NCBI GenBank assembly: GCA_029783825.1
Contig: JAREIK010002415.1
Coordinates: forward strand, 1,204,506 to 1,268,505
Direction of reading: 5' to 3'
DNA length: 64,000 nt
Source: Sapria himalayana
Taxonomy: Eukaryota; Streptophyta; Magnoliopsida; Malpighiales; Rafflesiaceae
The translations under genes were made by a program, and so were the position numbers. The notes beneath the pieces were generated by a model. It worked only from the letters and a program-made list of their open reading frames with translations. It was not told the origin of the DNA and did not search any database. Shown here one piece after another: positions 35,780-45,000 of this stretch. Every line of letters starts with the position of its first letter. Position 1 is the first letter of the stretch.

Positions 35780-35928
35780 TGTTATAATAATAGTCTATGC
35801 AATAATAATTTGAAAATAAAAAAATTAATCATAAGATAATAAAATAAATTATACTATAAAATAAATATACAATTAATTAAAAGAGAATTGAGATTAATGA
35901 TTTTCAAATGAGGAGTAACCTCCATGCC
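35780..35928 (-). repeat. Copia B 5' LTR, truncated by the Pack-MULE
   Basis: It starts next to the primer-binding relic and contains TAATAATTTGAAAATA and AAGAGAATTGAGATTAATG. It breaks off at the 9-bp target duplication of the next element. Confidence 0.55.
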
Positions 35929-35937
35929 ATTACAATG

Positions 35938-36080
35938 GAGTTTTGTACGAAAATAATACGTTTTAAATAAAAAATCCAAAATATAATACTAGTTTGAAAA
36001 ATATTACCAAATTAGTGCGTCTGGAAATAATGTGACAATGACCATATCATTGTGAACGATAATCATTGCCATGCTATTGA
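35938..36080. repeat. Pack-MULE left terminal inverted repeat
   Basis: It aligns by eye with the inverse of 37470-37612 over about 140 bases with scattered differences. It includes TGTGACAATGACC and CAATCATTG/AATCATTGCC segments that are themselves partly palindromic. Confidence 0.8.
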
Positions 36081-36089
36081 CAATGGCTG

Positions 36090-36335
36090 ACTAGGATCTT
36101 CTTACAGGGCTCTGATGGATAATGGAGTTTGCTTGGTGGTGAAGAGGATGAGAGAGATGACCGCTTTAGAAAGAGAGAAGTTTGGAGAAAAGTTCGCAAA
36201 ACTCGGCCGATTACGGCACCCAAATATTTTGCCTCGTCTCGCTTTCCATTATCGCAAAGAAGAGGCTGGTGGTCTTCCAGCATATCCCCAAGGGTAGTTT
36301 ACTCTTCCTCGTGCATGGTAATAATTTATATACCC

Positions 36336-36340
<5 letters not shown>
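36090..36340 (+). pseudogene. Captured receptor-kinase fragment: kinase N-lobe
   Basis: The plus strand encodes the start of a protein kinase domain like that of pollen receptor-like kinases: LGSSYRALMDNGVCLVVKRM, then FGEKFAKLGRLRHPNILPRL and FHYRKEE. The lysine in VVKRM corresponds to the ATP-binding lysine of subdomain II, and HPNILP fits the segment after subdomain III. A one-frame shift near 36258 moves the frame; it then continues VFQHIPKGSLLFLVHG, the hinge region. The fragment ends at HG followed by GTAATA, possibly an intron donor of the donor gene. The C-lobe is missing, so no active kinase could be made. Confidence 0.75.

Positions 36341-36372
<32 letters not shown>
36340..36372. 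repeat. (TG)n microsatellite within the Pack-MULE
   Basis: About sixteen TG units follow the kinase fragment. The stretch 36380-36940 continues as TATG/TGTA-rich sequence without coding content. Confidence 0.85.
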
Positions 36373-36374
<2 letters not shown>

Positions 36375-37024
36375 ATATGAATTTGTGTTTGCATGATTAT
36401 ATATATAAATATATGTACATGTGGTGTGTATTTAAAGATGCTATGTATGTATTATGAGTGCGTATTTATATGCGTGCATATGGATTGTCTATATGTATAT
36501 GTGCGTGTCACTACATATATGCACATCTATATATGAGAGTACATGACTGTGTATCAGTATATGCACCATATGTGGTGCTCTCTTATATAAAAGAATCCCA
36601 CACACACACACACATACTGATACATGTGTGTTTATTTGTATGTATACAAGCATGTGCATCACTACATGCATGTGCATCAATATTAAATATGAGTGTGATT
36701 GTATGAGTATATATGTATGTGAATGAATGTAAGTATATAATAGTATACATGTGAGTGTGGGTATGCCTACATATATGTGAATCCATAATATATGTCTGCA
36801 TGTGTATGTGTGTTTGACTCTTCATGTATATATGTTTCTTTCTCATGAGTATGCATGTGATTGTAATGTAAGAGTGCGTGACAACATTTATGATTTATGT
36901 ACATATATGTGTATATATATAAGCATATGTTATTGTATACTTATGGCTAGCTCCTTCTCCTTCAATGCCAACATGGAAACTTACTCGTCGCTGGGGCTTG
37001 GTTGTTTTGCTAGCGTCTCGAAAT

Positions 37025-37050
37025 CCCCCCCCCCCCCCCCCCCCCCCCCC
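37025..37050. repeat. Run of 26 cytosines
   Basis: The C homopolymer lies between the microsatellite-rich centre and the LRR fragment of the Pack-MULE. Its length may be inexact because such runs are hard to sequence. Confidence 0.85.
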
Positions 37051-37059
37051 TCATTCTAA

Positions 37060-37424
37060 AAATCACCATTGTTGCCACAGAAAGAATCATTGTTATATGA
37101 AAGCTGCTATTTTTGCCGGACTGATATTGTTATCGTTGCCATCATTCCCCTATTTTTTGTTAATTGTAGCTGTGTTGTTCGGGATAGTTGGTGAAAGGCC
37201 ACCGTGTTTTCCTATCTTTTTTCATAGAGATTGGGATTTTCATAGAAGGAAGTGGAATTAAATCTCGTTAAACTGGAAGGGATTTCACCTTCCAAATTGT
37301 TGCCAGACACATTGAAGATGAGTGTTGGCTGTTTCATTACCAATATGTTTCCGACGAACATGTTTTGTTCGAGATGGAGTTCGAGCAAATGAATGAACTG
37401 AGAGAATGATAATGAGATCTCCAC
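37060..37424 (-). pseudogene. Captured receptor-kinase fragment: LRR and membrane-proximal part
   Basis: On the minus strand, 37424-37212 is open and encodes an LRR end: HLLELHLEQNMFVGNI, then FNVSGNNLEGEIPSSL, then SSLTRFNSTSFYENPNLYEK. The last part corresponds to the SSFAGNxGLCGKPL cap after the final repeat in pollen receptor-like kinases; here the cap cysteine is replaced by tyrosine. Further left, frames with ISPAKIAAFI and hydrophobic stretches may be the transmembrane region, broken by stops. In a normal gene this part precedes the kinase on the same strand. Here it faces the kinase fragment, so the pieces were captured separately or rearranged. Confidence 0.7.
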
Positions 37425-37469
37425 AGTGTTTTTAATAACTGGTATTCATAACGCTAACCTTTGATTTTT

Positions 37470-37612
37470 AAAATTCAATAGCGTGACAATGATTGTCATT
37501 CACGACGGTCATTGCCACACTGTTTCCAGACGCACTAGTTTGGTAATATTTTACAAACTAACATTATATTTTAGATTTTTAATTTAAAACATATTATTTC
37601 CGTACAAAACTA
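37470..37612. repeat. Pack-MULE right terminal inverted repeat
   Basis: Inverse partner of 35938-36080. It also matches the solitary arm at 9305-9522. Confidence 0.8.
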
Positions 37613-37837
37613 ATTACAATGTGGAATGATGATAAAATCGGAAATACTAATATATTGCACCAAAACTAATTATTTTGTAATTAAAAAAAAAAAAAAAAAA
37701 CTAATTATTTTGTGAATTTGGTGCGTTCTAACCCAAACTAGAATTTTTTTTTATTGAAACGAGTGCGTGGGCTTGGGCAATCGAATGTAAGGGAATGATT
37801 AACGAAAGAATTCGTAAGTTCAGTTGATTTTTTACTA

Positions 37838-37880
37838 GAACTCCAAACCCTAATCTCGTTAGGGTAGGGCTTTGGAGTTC
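37838..37880. other. Hairpin with telomere-like words in its arms
   Basis: GAACTCCAAA at 37838-37847 pairs with TTTGGAGTTC at 37871-37880. Inside lie CCCTAA and TTAGGG, which also pair. These are the telomere-type hexamer in both senses, but only one copy of each, so this is not a telomeric tract. Confidence 0.7.
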
Positions 37881-38340
37881 AAGAATTAGTACACAGCACA
37901 TTCAAATATGTTGAATATTCTAATATTTAGAAAAAAAAAACTAGAGATAAAGCAGTTGAGATCGTGGGCAGCTCAGTGATGTAGGAGATAATGGGGCAAG
38001 AAGGATGGTCGTCGGACGTGGTTGCGCCTGTACGGCGACGGAGGAAGAAAGGGATCACAATAAGAACGAGGAAAAAGAAAATCAAAATGAACATTGCATA
38101 AAACTTTGCAACAAAGACAAATGACCAACAACACGACGAAGGTAGAAAAAAAAATGCAAAATAAAAAACCTTCTGAAATGACAGAGAAGAAAATCAGAAG
38201 CCCCATCCCCAACGACAGGAATAGCAAATACCACATAAAATGGCAATCACCATCCAGTGCGGTGCGTCGGCACATGGTGTGGGTTCCAACCATGGTGGTC
38301 CAGCGGTACTAACAAACTCCTTTGTGTTTAAAAGAAGAGT

Positions 38341-38383
38341 TTTTTAATTTTTTTTAATTTTTTTTAATTTTTTTTAATTTTTT
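38341..38383. repeat. Tandem TTTTTTTTAA decamers
   Basis: Four near-perfect 10-base units of T-run plus AA, seen directly. Confidence 0.85.
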
Positions 38384-38872
38384 GGTTACAGAGCTGAGCG
38401 GGTTTGAGCTTGAGCCTCAGATTTTTAATCTCGTTCCTCTCCCTCATTGAATGGGACAAGAATGTCCTTCATCCTGCAAGAAATCGACTCTAGAAGCCAC
38501 CCAAATGGAAATAATATAATTATAAAGTTTTCAAGTCTAAGTATGCATTCAAATCTCGTCCCGGCACAAGTAATGTCACGTCAATGGTACGCTTTTATTG
38601 AGACTTTAATAACTTTGCCTTTATTAACTCTCATTTAAATCTTCATTAATTATATTTAATCTAAAAAGTTATTGTTTAAAAATCTGCATATTGATAAAAT
38701 TAAAATATTAAAAAATTAAATAAAAATATTAATATTTCATTTTATTTGTTTAGCTATTTATTTAGTTTTTTTAATCTGTAAAAATCATTAAATATTATTT
38801 TTTTTATTTTTTTTTGTTTTATTTAACACGGCTGTTGCTCTGCTTCGTTTTGAGAAATGAGACAATTTCGAA

Positions 38873-38911
38873 TTTATTGAGATCGAAAGAAAACAGTAAC
38901 GAAAATTTATT
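38873..38911 (-). terminator. Candidate polyadenylation signals of the MYB gene
   Basis: Two AATAAA words on the minus strand (38906-38911 and 38873-38878) lie about 110 and 145 bases beyond the stop codon. In AT-rich DNA such words are common, so the assignment is tentative. Confidence 0.35.
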
Positions 38912-39021
38912 CAAAAGCAACATCATCATGTTATTCAAATTTATGATACGTTGTCGATCTGGCTCTACATTTACTCAAATACTCTTCGTCCTGGTTGAAC
39001 ATTTCACGGTAGCGCTAGCGC

Positions 39022-39955
39022 CTAATCTGGAAGCCATCCAAATTCACAGTCCATGAAGGGAGCAATGGAAGGGACGTGGGTGTCATCGAGGGCACATTCG
39101 GAAAACAAGAATGTTTGATCTGAAACGGGCGACGAGTGGCAACCATCCGATGAAGCAATATCGAAGCCGGAGAGGAGGGAGAAGTCTGCATCGAGTAGAT
39201 CCAACAGAAGCTGCTCGTCCACGAAGGCATCGGTGGCCGGCTTATCCGGTGTCAGGCTGGGGCAGAGGACCACCTTGGTGCACCGGCTTGCTTTGGTTCG
39301 AATCGGGTCGATGGGTTCGTGGGTCTTGGAAACCCTGCTCTGGCTCAAATGGGTTGTCACCCCCCCTGTCTGGTACGGGTGATGGGTCTGCAGTTTTTTG
39401 CCAATGTTGGTGTTCCAGTAGTTCTTTATTTCATTGTCTGTTCGGCCTGGAAGCCTCCCAGCTATCAGAGACCATCTGTGACCAAACCACACGATGATCC
39501 ATCATCAAACAAGTATAATTACCCGCAACTCGCTAACTGTTCACCATAATCCCAAGAAAAATTTTTTTTTTGAAATGAAGGAGATAAATAAAAAAAAGGG
39601 CACCTATTTCCAAGAAGGTTATGAAGCCTGATAATGAGTTCTTCTTCATCACGAGTTATGTTTCCTCTCTTAATATCAGGTCTTAAATAATTCAACCATC
39701 GTAGCCTGCAACTTTTCCCACATCTCTTGAGACCTGCATCACTATCCAAATCAGATACGCACGAACTCGGTCCCATTACATACATGAACATATATATTAG
39801 TTATATGTATCCATTTGCTAACCTGCTTTCTTGGGAAGGTTTCTCCACTTGCCCTCTCCATGGATTTTAATGTAGTTGGTGAGTATCTGGTCTTCAATGG
39901 CGGTCCAGGCTCCCCTCTTCAAGCCTTCTTTAGAACAACATGGGCTTCTTCCCAT
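39022..39955 (-). CDS. R2R3-MYB transcription factor, TT2/C1-like (subgroup 5 type)
   Basis: Three exons join to 717 bases (238 codons plus stop): 39823-39955, 39604-39733 and 39022-39475. The first two are 133 and 130 bases, the classic R2R3-MYB sizes; both introns (89 and 128 bases) are GT-AG. The start gives the typical MGRSPCC. R2 tryptophans are at 17, 37 and 57; R3 has Ile70 in place of the first tryptophan, then Trp89 and Trp108. The bHLH-partner signature is complete (E76-L77, R80, L84, L91, R95). Residues 146-155 ([10 protein letters not shown]) match the motif after the DNA-binding domain in TT2-type regulators. The C-terminus is acidic and ends in DCEFGWLPD. Such proteins act in the nucleus with bHLH and WD40 partners to switch on late anthocyanin or proanthocyanidin genes. 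No break is visible. The family is secure; the pigment role is inferred. Confidence 0.93.
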
Positions 39956-40101
39956 ATTTCTTTTCCACTGCCAACAGTTCTTTTGTTGATAAAACAGACG
40001 GAGCGCAGCAGTCTCTTTAATTTGCAGTGTGGGAGCGTAAGAGAGTAAGAAATTTCCAATGGTAATAAGTCTCATGATTGGCGTGATGTCGTTATTGCCA
40101 C

Positions 40102-40111
40102 TATTTATATA
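40102..40111 (-). promoter_or_regulatory. TATA box of the MYB gene
   Basis: The minus strand reads TATATAAATA about 150 bases upstream of the ATG, in a good position for a short 5' untranslated leader starting near 40070. No further cis-elements were assigned. The interval 40130-40535 between promoter and the next element is AT-rich without other features. Confidence 0.55.
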
Positions 40112-40535
40112 CATATACACATACAACACACATCTCTTCGGAATGGAAATTCCCAGTGAAGTTCGTACGTGAATTATTAACTTTCCAATAGTGGTTTTGC
40201 TATTTGATCCTTCATCACGAAAATTATTATATTAGAAAAATGAAACCTACTATCTTTTAGCTGTTTCTTTTAACTTTTTTACTAAAACATATAAGACTGT
40301 TTTTGTATATGTTGAAAGAATCTCGTTATGTTATTACACTAATTTTTTGAACTCATAATTTTTTTTAATGAGGTAGAATACCTGTACCAGGAGATCAAAT
40401 GATTGAGTCACTGAATAACATGATTCTGTTAAAATAACACAGTAAACTGCTTGAAGTATTGACTTTTCTTCATTACAAAATTGTAATGCTTGAACACCAC
40501 AAAAAAAGTTTAGAAAGTACCCTTCATAATTGTTA

Positions 40536-41052
40536 CGGGGAATATGTTTAGGTTCACCCCGAAATATTAAAAAAAAGATAATTTATATTTTAATATTTCA
40601 AAAAAAAAAAAAATCACCAAACTATAAATAAATTAAAATTTAGGCACTTAAATACATTAATTATAAACTACCCTCGCCCATCCCCTTTTCCCTCATCTCC
40701 ACCCTTGCCCCTCGCTTGTCTCCCCTCGCCTCTCTCCAGCGAGCTCCATCGTGGAGCTCAAGGAGCTCCAGCGAGCTCCACGATGGAGCTCGTGGAGAGG
40801 GGTGAGGGGAGACGGGCGATGGGAGATGGGTGAGGAGAGATGGGCGAGGAGAGATGGGCGAGGAGAGATGGGCAAGGGGCAAGGGTTGGTAGAAGGGCAA
40901 GGGAAAGGGGAGAAGATAGTTTAGGATTAATGTATTTGAGTACCCTGAATCTTAATTTATTTATAGTTTGGTAAGTTTTTTTTTAAATATTAAAATTGAG
41001 TTTTAATTTTTTTAATATTTTGGGGGGAGTACACCGAAACACAATTCCCCTA
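40536..41052. mobile_element. GAGCTC foldback miniature element, copy 1
   Basis: The element is almost one long inverted repeat. Its ends are CGGGGAATATGTTTAGG and the inverse of CGAAACACAATTCCCCTA, and both flanks carry TTA (40533-40535 and 41053-41055). The arms continue through TTTAATATTT, AATTTAT and pyrimidine/purine-rich tracts into a GC-rich core. There GAGCTCCATCGTGGAGCTC (40741-40759) is the exact inverse of 40773-40791. No coding sequence is present. A 3-bp TTA duplication would suit the PIF/Harbinger superfamily, but the evidence is thin. It lies about 425 bases upstream of the MYB TATA box. Confidence 0.7.
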
Positions 41053-41099
41053 TTAAATGAAACTTAACAATTAAAGTTGAAATTATGTGGGTGATTATA

Positions 41100-41272
41100 T
41101 TATATATTCCAAATATAGCTGACCCAAAATAACCTCATAGGAGCTTGTCACAAGCTCTTAGCGGCTCGTCAATAGCTCCAATGAGCTTGCAGATTTTCAG
41201 GAGCTCGTTATGAGCTTATGTGAGCTACTAGGAGATACATGAGATTGCTGGAGCTATTAACAACTTGCCAAG
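41100..41272. repeat. GAGCTC-type repeat, left part, split by a hAT insertion
   Basis: Words such as GAGCTTGTCACAAGCTC, GGCTCGTCAATAGCTCC and GGAGCTCGTTATGAGC run up to the hAT target site (41265-41272, TTGCCAAG). The same style resumes at 46748 after the hAT element. Confidence 0.55.
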
Positions 41273-41690
41273 TAGAGGTATCAATTACATTGGAAAGCCT
41301 AAGCACGATATGAGACACAACACAATTCAGTTATGCCAAACATTATAGAACATGGTTCAAGCCTTGCCTGGATGTGCCACTAGTGATCCTGGGCCATAAT
41401 TTCTGGTACAAGAGGCATGACACATCACAATCTAATACAATGATTCGTGCAAGTTGGTTTTGGCCTGACTGGACAAACAGACTAGCCTGGAACAAACCAA
41501 GCTAGCCTGGCCTGACCCAGGCTAGCTTGGAAAGAACTGAGCTAGCATAGCCAAGTCTGACCTGGCTTGGCACGAACTGACATGACTCAACATGACCTAT
41601 AAAAAAGAGTATTAATAGGCCTTTTCAGACTACTTATTTTTAGAATCATATCGACACGGTATGATCACTACTAAAAAACTATGTCATACT

Positions 41691-42001
41691 TGTTGTTAAA
41701 AAACAACAAATCCTTGTTAAAACAAGGATTTCTTAAGATCAGAGAAGGAAAAATGAGAAGGTGTAGAGGAGAAGAAGAAGAAGAGAGCATCGGGAGAGAG
41801 AAAACCAAGCAAATCAATTATCAAAAATATTCAGCCACTAGGTCAAAATAAAAAATCAGAGTTTATATATGACTCTGATAATTGATAAAAAAGGATAAAA
41901 AGAAATACTTTACAGCCGCCTGAATTTAATAAACATTCATTAAGGACATCAGAGTAAATTCACTCAAGACCCACTCAACTATATCGAACAGCCCGTTAGC
42001 A
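41691..42001 (-). repeat. Copia C 3' LTR
   Basis: This 311-base LTR contains an inverted start (TTGTTAAAAAACAACAA) and an AGAAGAAGAAG run. The adjacent purine tract is at 42003-42010 (GGGGGGGA on the minus strand). Confidence 0.9.
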
Positions 42002-45000
42002 ATCCCCCCCATTTGATGTAGTTGAAATCAGTCCAAGCCTTCCTCTTAAATAAACCAGCTTTTCTCTAGGCAGTGACTTTGTAAATATAGCGGCTACTTG
42101 CTCTTTGGTCCTGCAAAAAACCAACTTAACTTCATTAGTTTCAATAGCATCCTTAATGAAGTGATATTTCAAGCATATATGTTTAGTTCGACTATGAATA
42201 AGCACATCACTCGCAATAGATATAGTCGATTGATTATCACACTGAATTTTAGTTGGATGTTTTAATGGTTTATCTAGATCGCCCAACAATTTTATTAGCC
42301 ATATTGCTTGAGAAGTTGCTACTGAAGCTAAAACATATCTAGCTTCAGTGGTAGACAGGGCGATTGTGGATTGTTTCTTGGGCTGCCAAGAAACAGCCGT
42401 AGTTCCCAAGCTAACATATCCAGATGTACTCTTGTAATCTTCTAGACTTTATTCCCAGTCACTAAAGTAGTAACCAGAAATTTCAGTGTGATTTATCTTA
42501 TTGTATTTCAGGTCTAAGTTAATTGTGCCTTTAAGATACCTCAATATTCTTTTGGCAACACTTAAATGTATATGATTTGGAGCATGCATAAATCATGACA
42601 GTAAGTGGACAAAATACACTATATCGAGTCTAGTTGCAGATGCATACCACAAGCTTCCAATTAAGCTTCTGTATGTTTTTCCATTCACTTGTCCTCCTTG
42701 GGTAGAAAGTAGCTTTTGATTTACTTTTAATGGGGTAGAGACAAGTTTACAGTCGTTCATTCCAAAATTTTCCAGTAATGTTTTTATGTATGTGATTTGA
42801 GAAATGGACACACCACTTGCGTCTTGAGTTATTTCAAAACCTAAGAATTGACTTTGGTTTCCTAGGTTTGACATTTCATACCTAGTTTCCATTTCTCTCC
42901 TAAACTTATTAATTAATTCAATTTTATTGCTTGTGAAGATAATGTCAATACATAAATGGAGACAATTAAAATTCCAGATTGTTTATTTCTTTTAATAGAG
43001 TGTAGGCTCACTCTTACTTCTGTTGAATCCTTGATTCAATAAGTAAGAGTTAATTTATTGATATCAAGCACGAGAAGCTTGTTTCAACCCTTATTAAGTA
43101 TTGTTTAGTTTATAAACACAATATTAACTCCCCTTTTTTACAAACCAAGGGGGTTGTTCTACATAGATTTCTTCATTGAGCTTTCCATTCAAGAAAGCAG
43201 TTTTTATGTCAAGTTAGAATAAATTCTAACCTTTTTGTCCAGCTAAGGCTTTTAGAAGCCTTACTATTTCTAACCTTGCTACTGGTGCAAAGGGTTCATG
43301 ATAATTTATTCTGAGTTTATGTGAGTAGCCTTTGGCCACTAATCGAGCCTTATATACATGCTGATTTGAGTTAGATTTAGTCTTAATCCTATGTATCCAT
43401 TTTACACCTATATTGTGTTTATTTGGGGGTAGGTCAACTAGAGTCCATGTGTCATTTTTTTCAATGACATACATTTCTGTCTGCATTGCTTTTACCCAAA
43501 ATTGATGTTTTACAGCCTCTTCAAAGTTGAGTGATTCAACTGAGGCATAATTACATCTCTGCTAAATGTCTGATAGGTCTTTATATTTAATAGGAGTGTT
43601 TATTTTATTTGATTCAGTTAAAGCAGACATAAATTCAGAATTATAGACAAATTTTCAACTATATTCAGAAACAGATTCAGACTTGCATTCAGAAGCATAC
43701 TCAGAAGTAAATTCAGAAGTAGATTCAGAAGGAGAGTTGAAATCATACCTTGGAGTGTTTATTAATTTATTGCTGGCTGTAGCAATTTCTGTACAGCCAT
43801 TATTTATTCTGGATTTGACTTCATTAAGGCTTTCACCCCATTTGCTATTTTCATAAATCAATATATCTCTACTCACCAGAAATGACTTAGTTTCTGGTGA
43901 ATACAGTCTGTAACCCTTGGATTGCAGACTGTATCCTACTAGAATGCACTTTAGACTCTTTGAGTCTAACTTGGTTCATTGTGCATTTGGTATATGGGAG
44001 TAATATACACTACTGAATACCCTTAAATGTTTGACACTTGGTTTTCTGCCAGTCCAGGCTTGCACTGGAGTAAGATTGTCCAGTACTTTAGTGGGGCACC
44101 TATTGAGTAGATACACTGAAGTGTTTACTGATTCTGCCCAATAAGTTTTTGGTACACATTTCTCATTCAATATTGACCTAGCCATCTCCATTATTGTTCT
44201 GTTTTTCCTCTCCACAACTCCATTTTGTTGTGGTGAGTAGACAGTGGTCGACTGCCTAACTATGCCTTTTAATTCACAAAAATTCGTGAATTTTTGAGAG
44301 AGGAATTCACCTCTATCTGTTCTAAGTGTTTTTACACTTAGTCCGTATTATTTTTCGACAAGGGACAAGAGCTTCTTGAAGCATACAAGTGACTCAGACT
44401 TGTGCTTCAAGAAGAAAACCCAAATGTGTCTTGTGCAATTATCGAAAAATAGTAAAAATAACTATTGTTGCCTAATGATTGCACTGACATGGGTCCACAA
44501 ATATCAGCATGCAATAATTCTAAAGGTTCAGAGGCTCTCCATGTAGAGTGTTTAGGAAAGCTCTTCCGGGTTTGTTTTCCCAGTGAGCGCACCTCATAAA
44601 TAGAGTTTGAAATTGTAAGGTTTGAAGGCACTCCATTCACCATATTATTTTGAAAAATACTTTTTAGGCTTAAATAGTTTTAAGTGCCCAAACCTTTTGT
44701 GCCAAAGAGAAGCTACAGACTAGACATTCATAGATAATGCCATGTCTGCTCTCTTAGCAAATGTCAATGGAAAGCTTCTTCTACTTGACATTTTTACTAT
44801 CCATGAGGGTTATTCAGTTTCGTAATCAAATATTTCATATGCATTATTTTTAAATGATAGTCTGTAGCCCTTTTCAATTAATTGACCAACACTTAATAAA
44901 TTCTAGTCCAAGGCTGGAACCAGAAGCACATCTTTTATAAATTTAGTTCCAATGCAAGTGGGTACTACCACTTTGCCCTTGGCTTATGCCTCAACTAATT

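Larger units (their letters stand above)
32895..35928 (-). mobile_element. Copia remnant B, inverted relative to A
   Basis: This minus-strand copia element is related to remnant A. Its left (3') LTR runs to 33119 (GATGTTTCA, the inverse of TGAAACATC), and its right (5') LTR starts near 35780. A decayed primer-binding site (GTCTCTGATATTT at 35767-35779, inverse sense) precedes that LTR. The right LTR is cut at 35928 by the Pack-MULE, and its remainder is not recognisable beyond 37621. LTR landmarks shared with A, inverted, include TAATAATTTGAAAAT, ACAATAAA.GAAATACAA and GGAG.AACCTCC. Confidence 0.6.
35938..37612. mobile_element. Pack-MULE (Mutator-like element carrying gene fragments)
   Basis: The element is flanked by a perfect 9-bp direct repeat ATTACAATG (35929-35937 and 37613-37621), the target size typical of Mutator elements. 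Its ends are long inverted repeats of about 140 bases (35938-36080 and 37470-37612), beginning GAGTTTTGTACG and TAGTTTTGTACG and sharing CAAA(T/C)TAGTGCGTCTGG. No transposase is inside. Instead it carries two pieces of a leucine-rich-repeat receptor kinase gene of the pollen receptor-like kinase type, one on each strand, separated by microsatellite-rich sequence. Capture of host gene pieces by terminal-repeat Mutator elements is well known in plants. Confidence 0.85.
37622..39015. other. Region downstream of the MYB gene, without a supported gene
   Basis: Visible items are an A-rich run (37682-37700), a hairpin (37838-37880), a T-rich tandem array (38341-38383), and a GC-richer stretch 37960-38330 with open frames on both strands. 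The 107-codon minus frame at 37973-38293 would be membrane-spanning but matches no family I know, and I do not call it. The flanking TGAGCCTCAG-type sequence (38390-38430) resembles dispersed plant repeats. Confidence 0.4.

Noticed and set aside
36458..36846. Open frames inside the Pack-MULE centre
   Set aside because: They are microsatellite translations (Cys/Val/Tyr or His/Thr repeats) and no receptor-kinase sequence is present there.
37973..38293. 107-codon minus-strand frame with hydrophobic stretches and a CACCATGG start context
   Set aside because: It matches no family I know, the opposite strand is also partly open, and the flanks look like dispersed repeat. It is too weak to call a membrane protein gene.
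39111..39549. Long open frames on the plus strand opposite the MYB gene
   Set aside because: They are shadows of the GC-richer MYB exon 3 and lack recognisable protein features.
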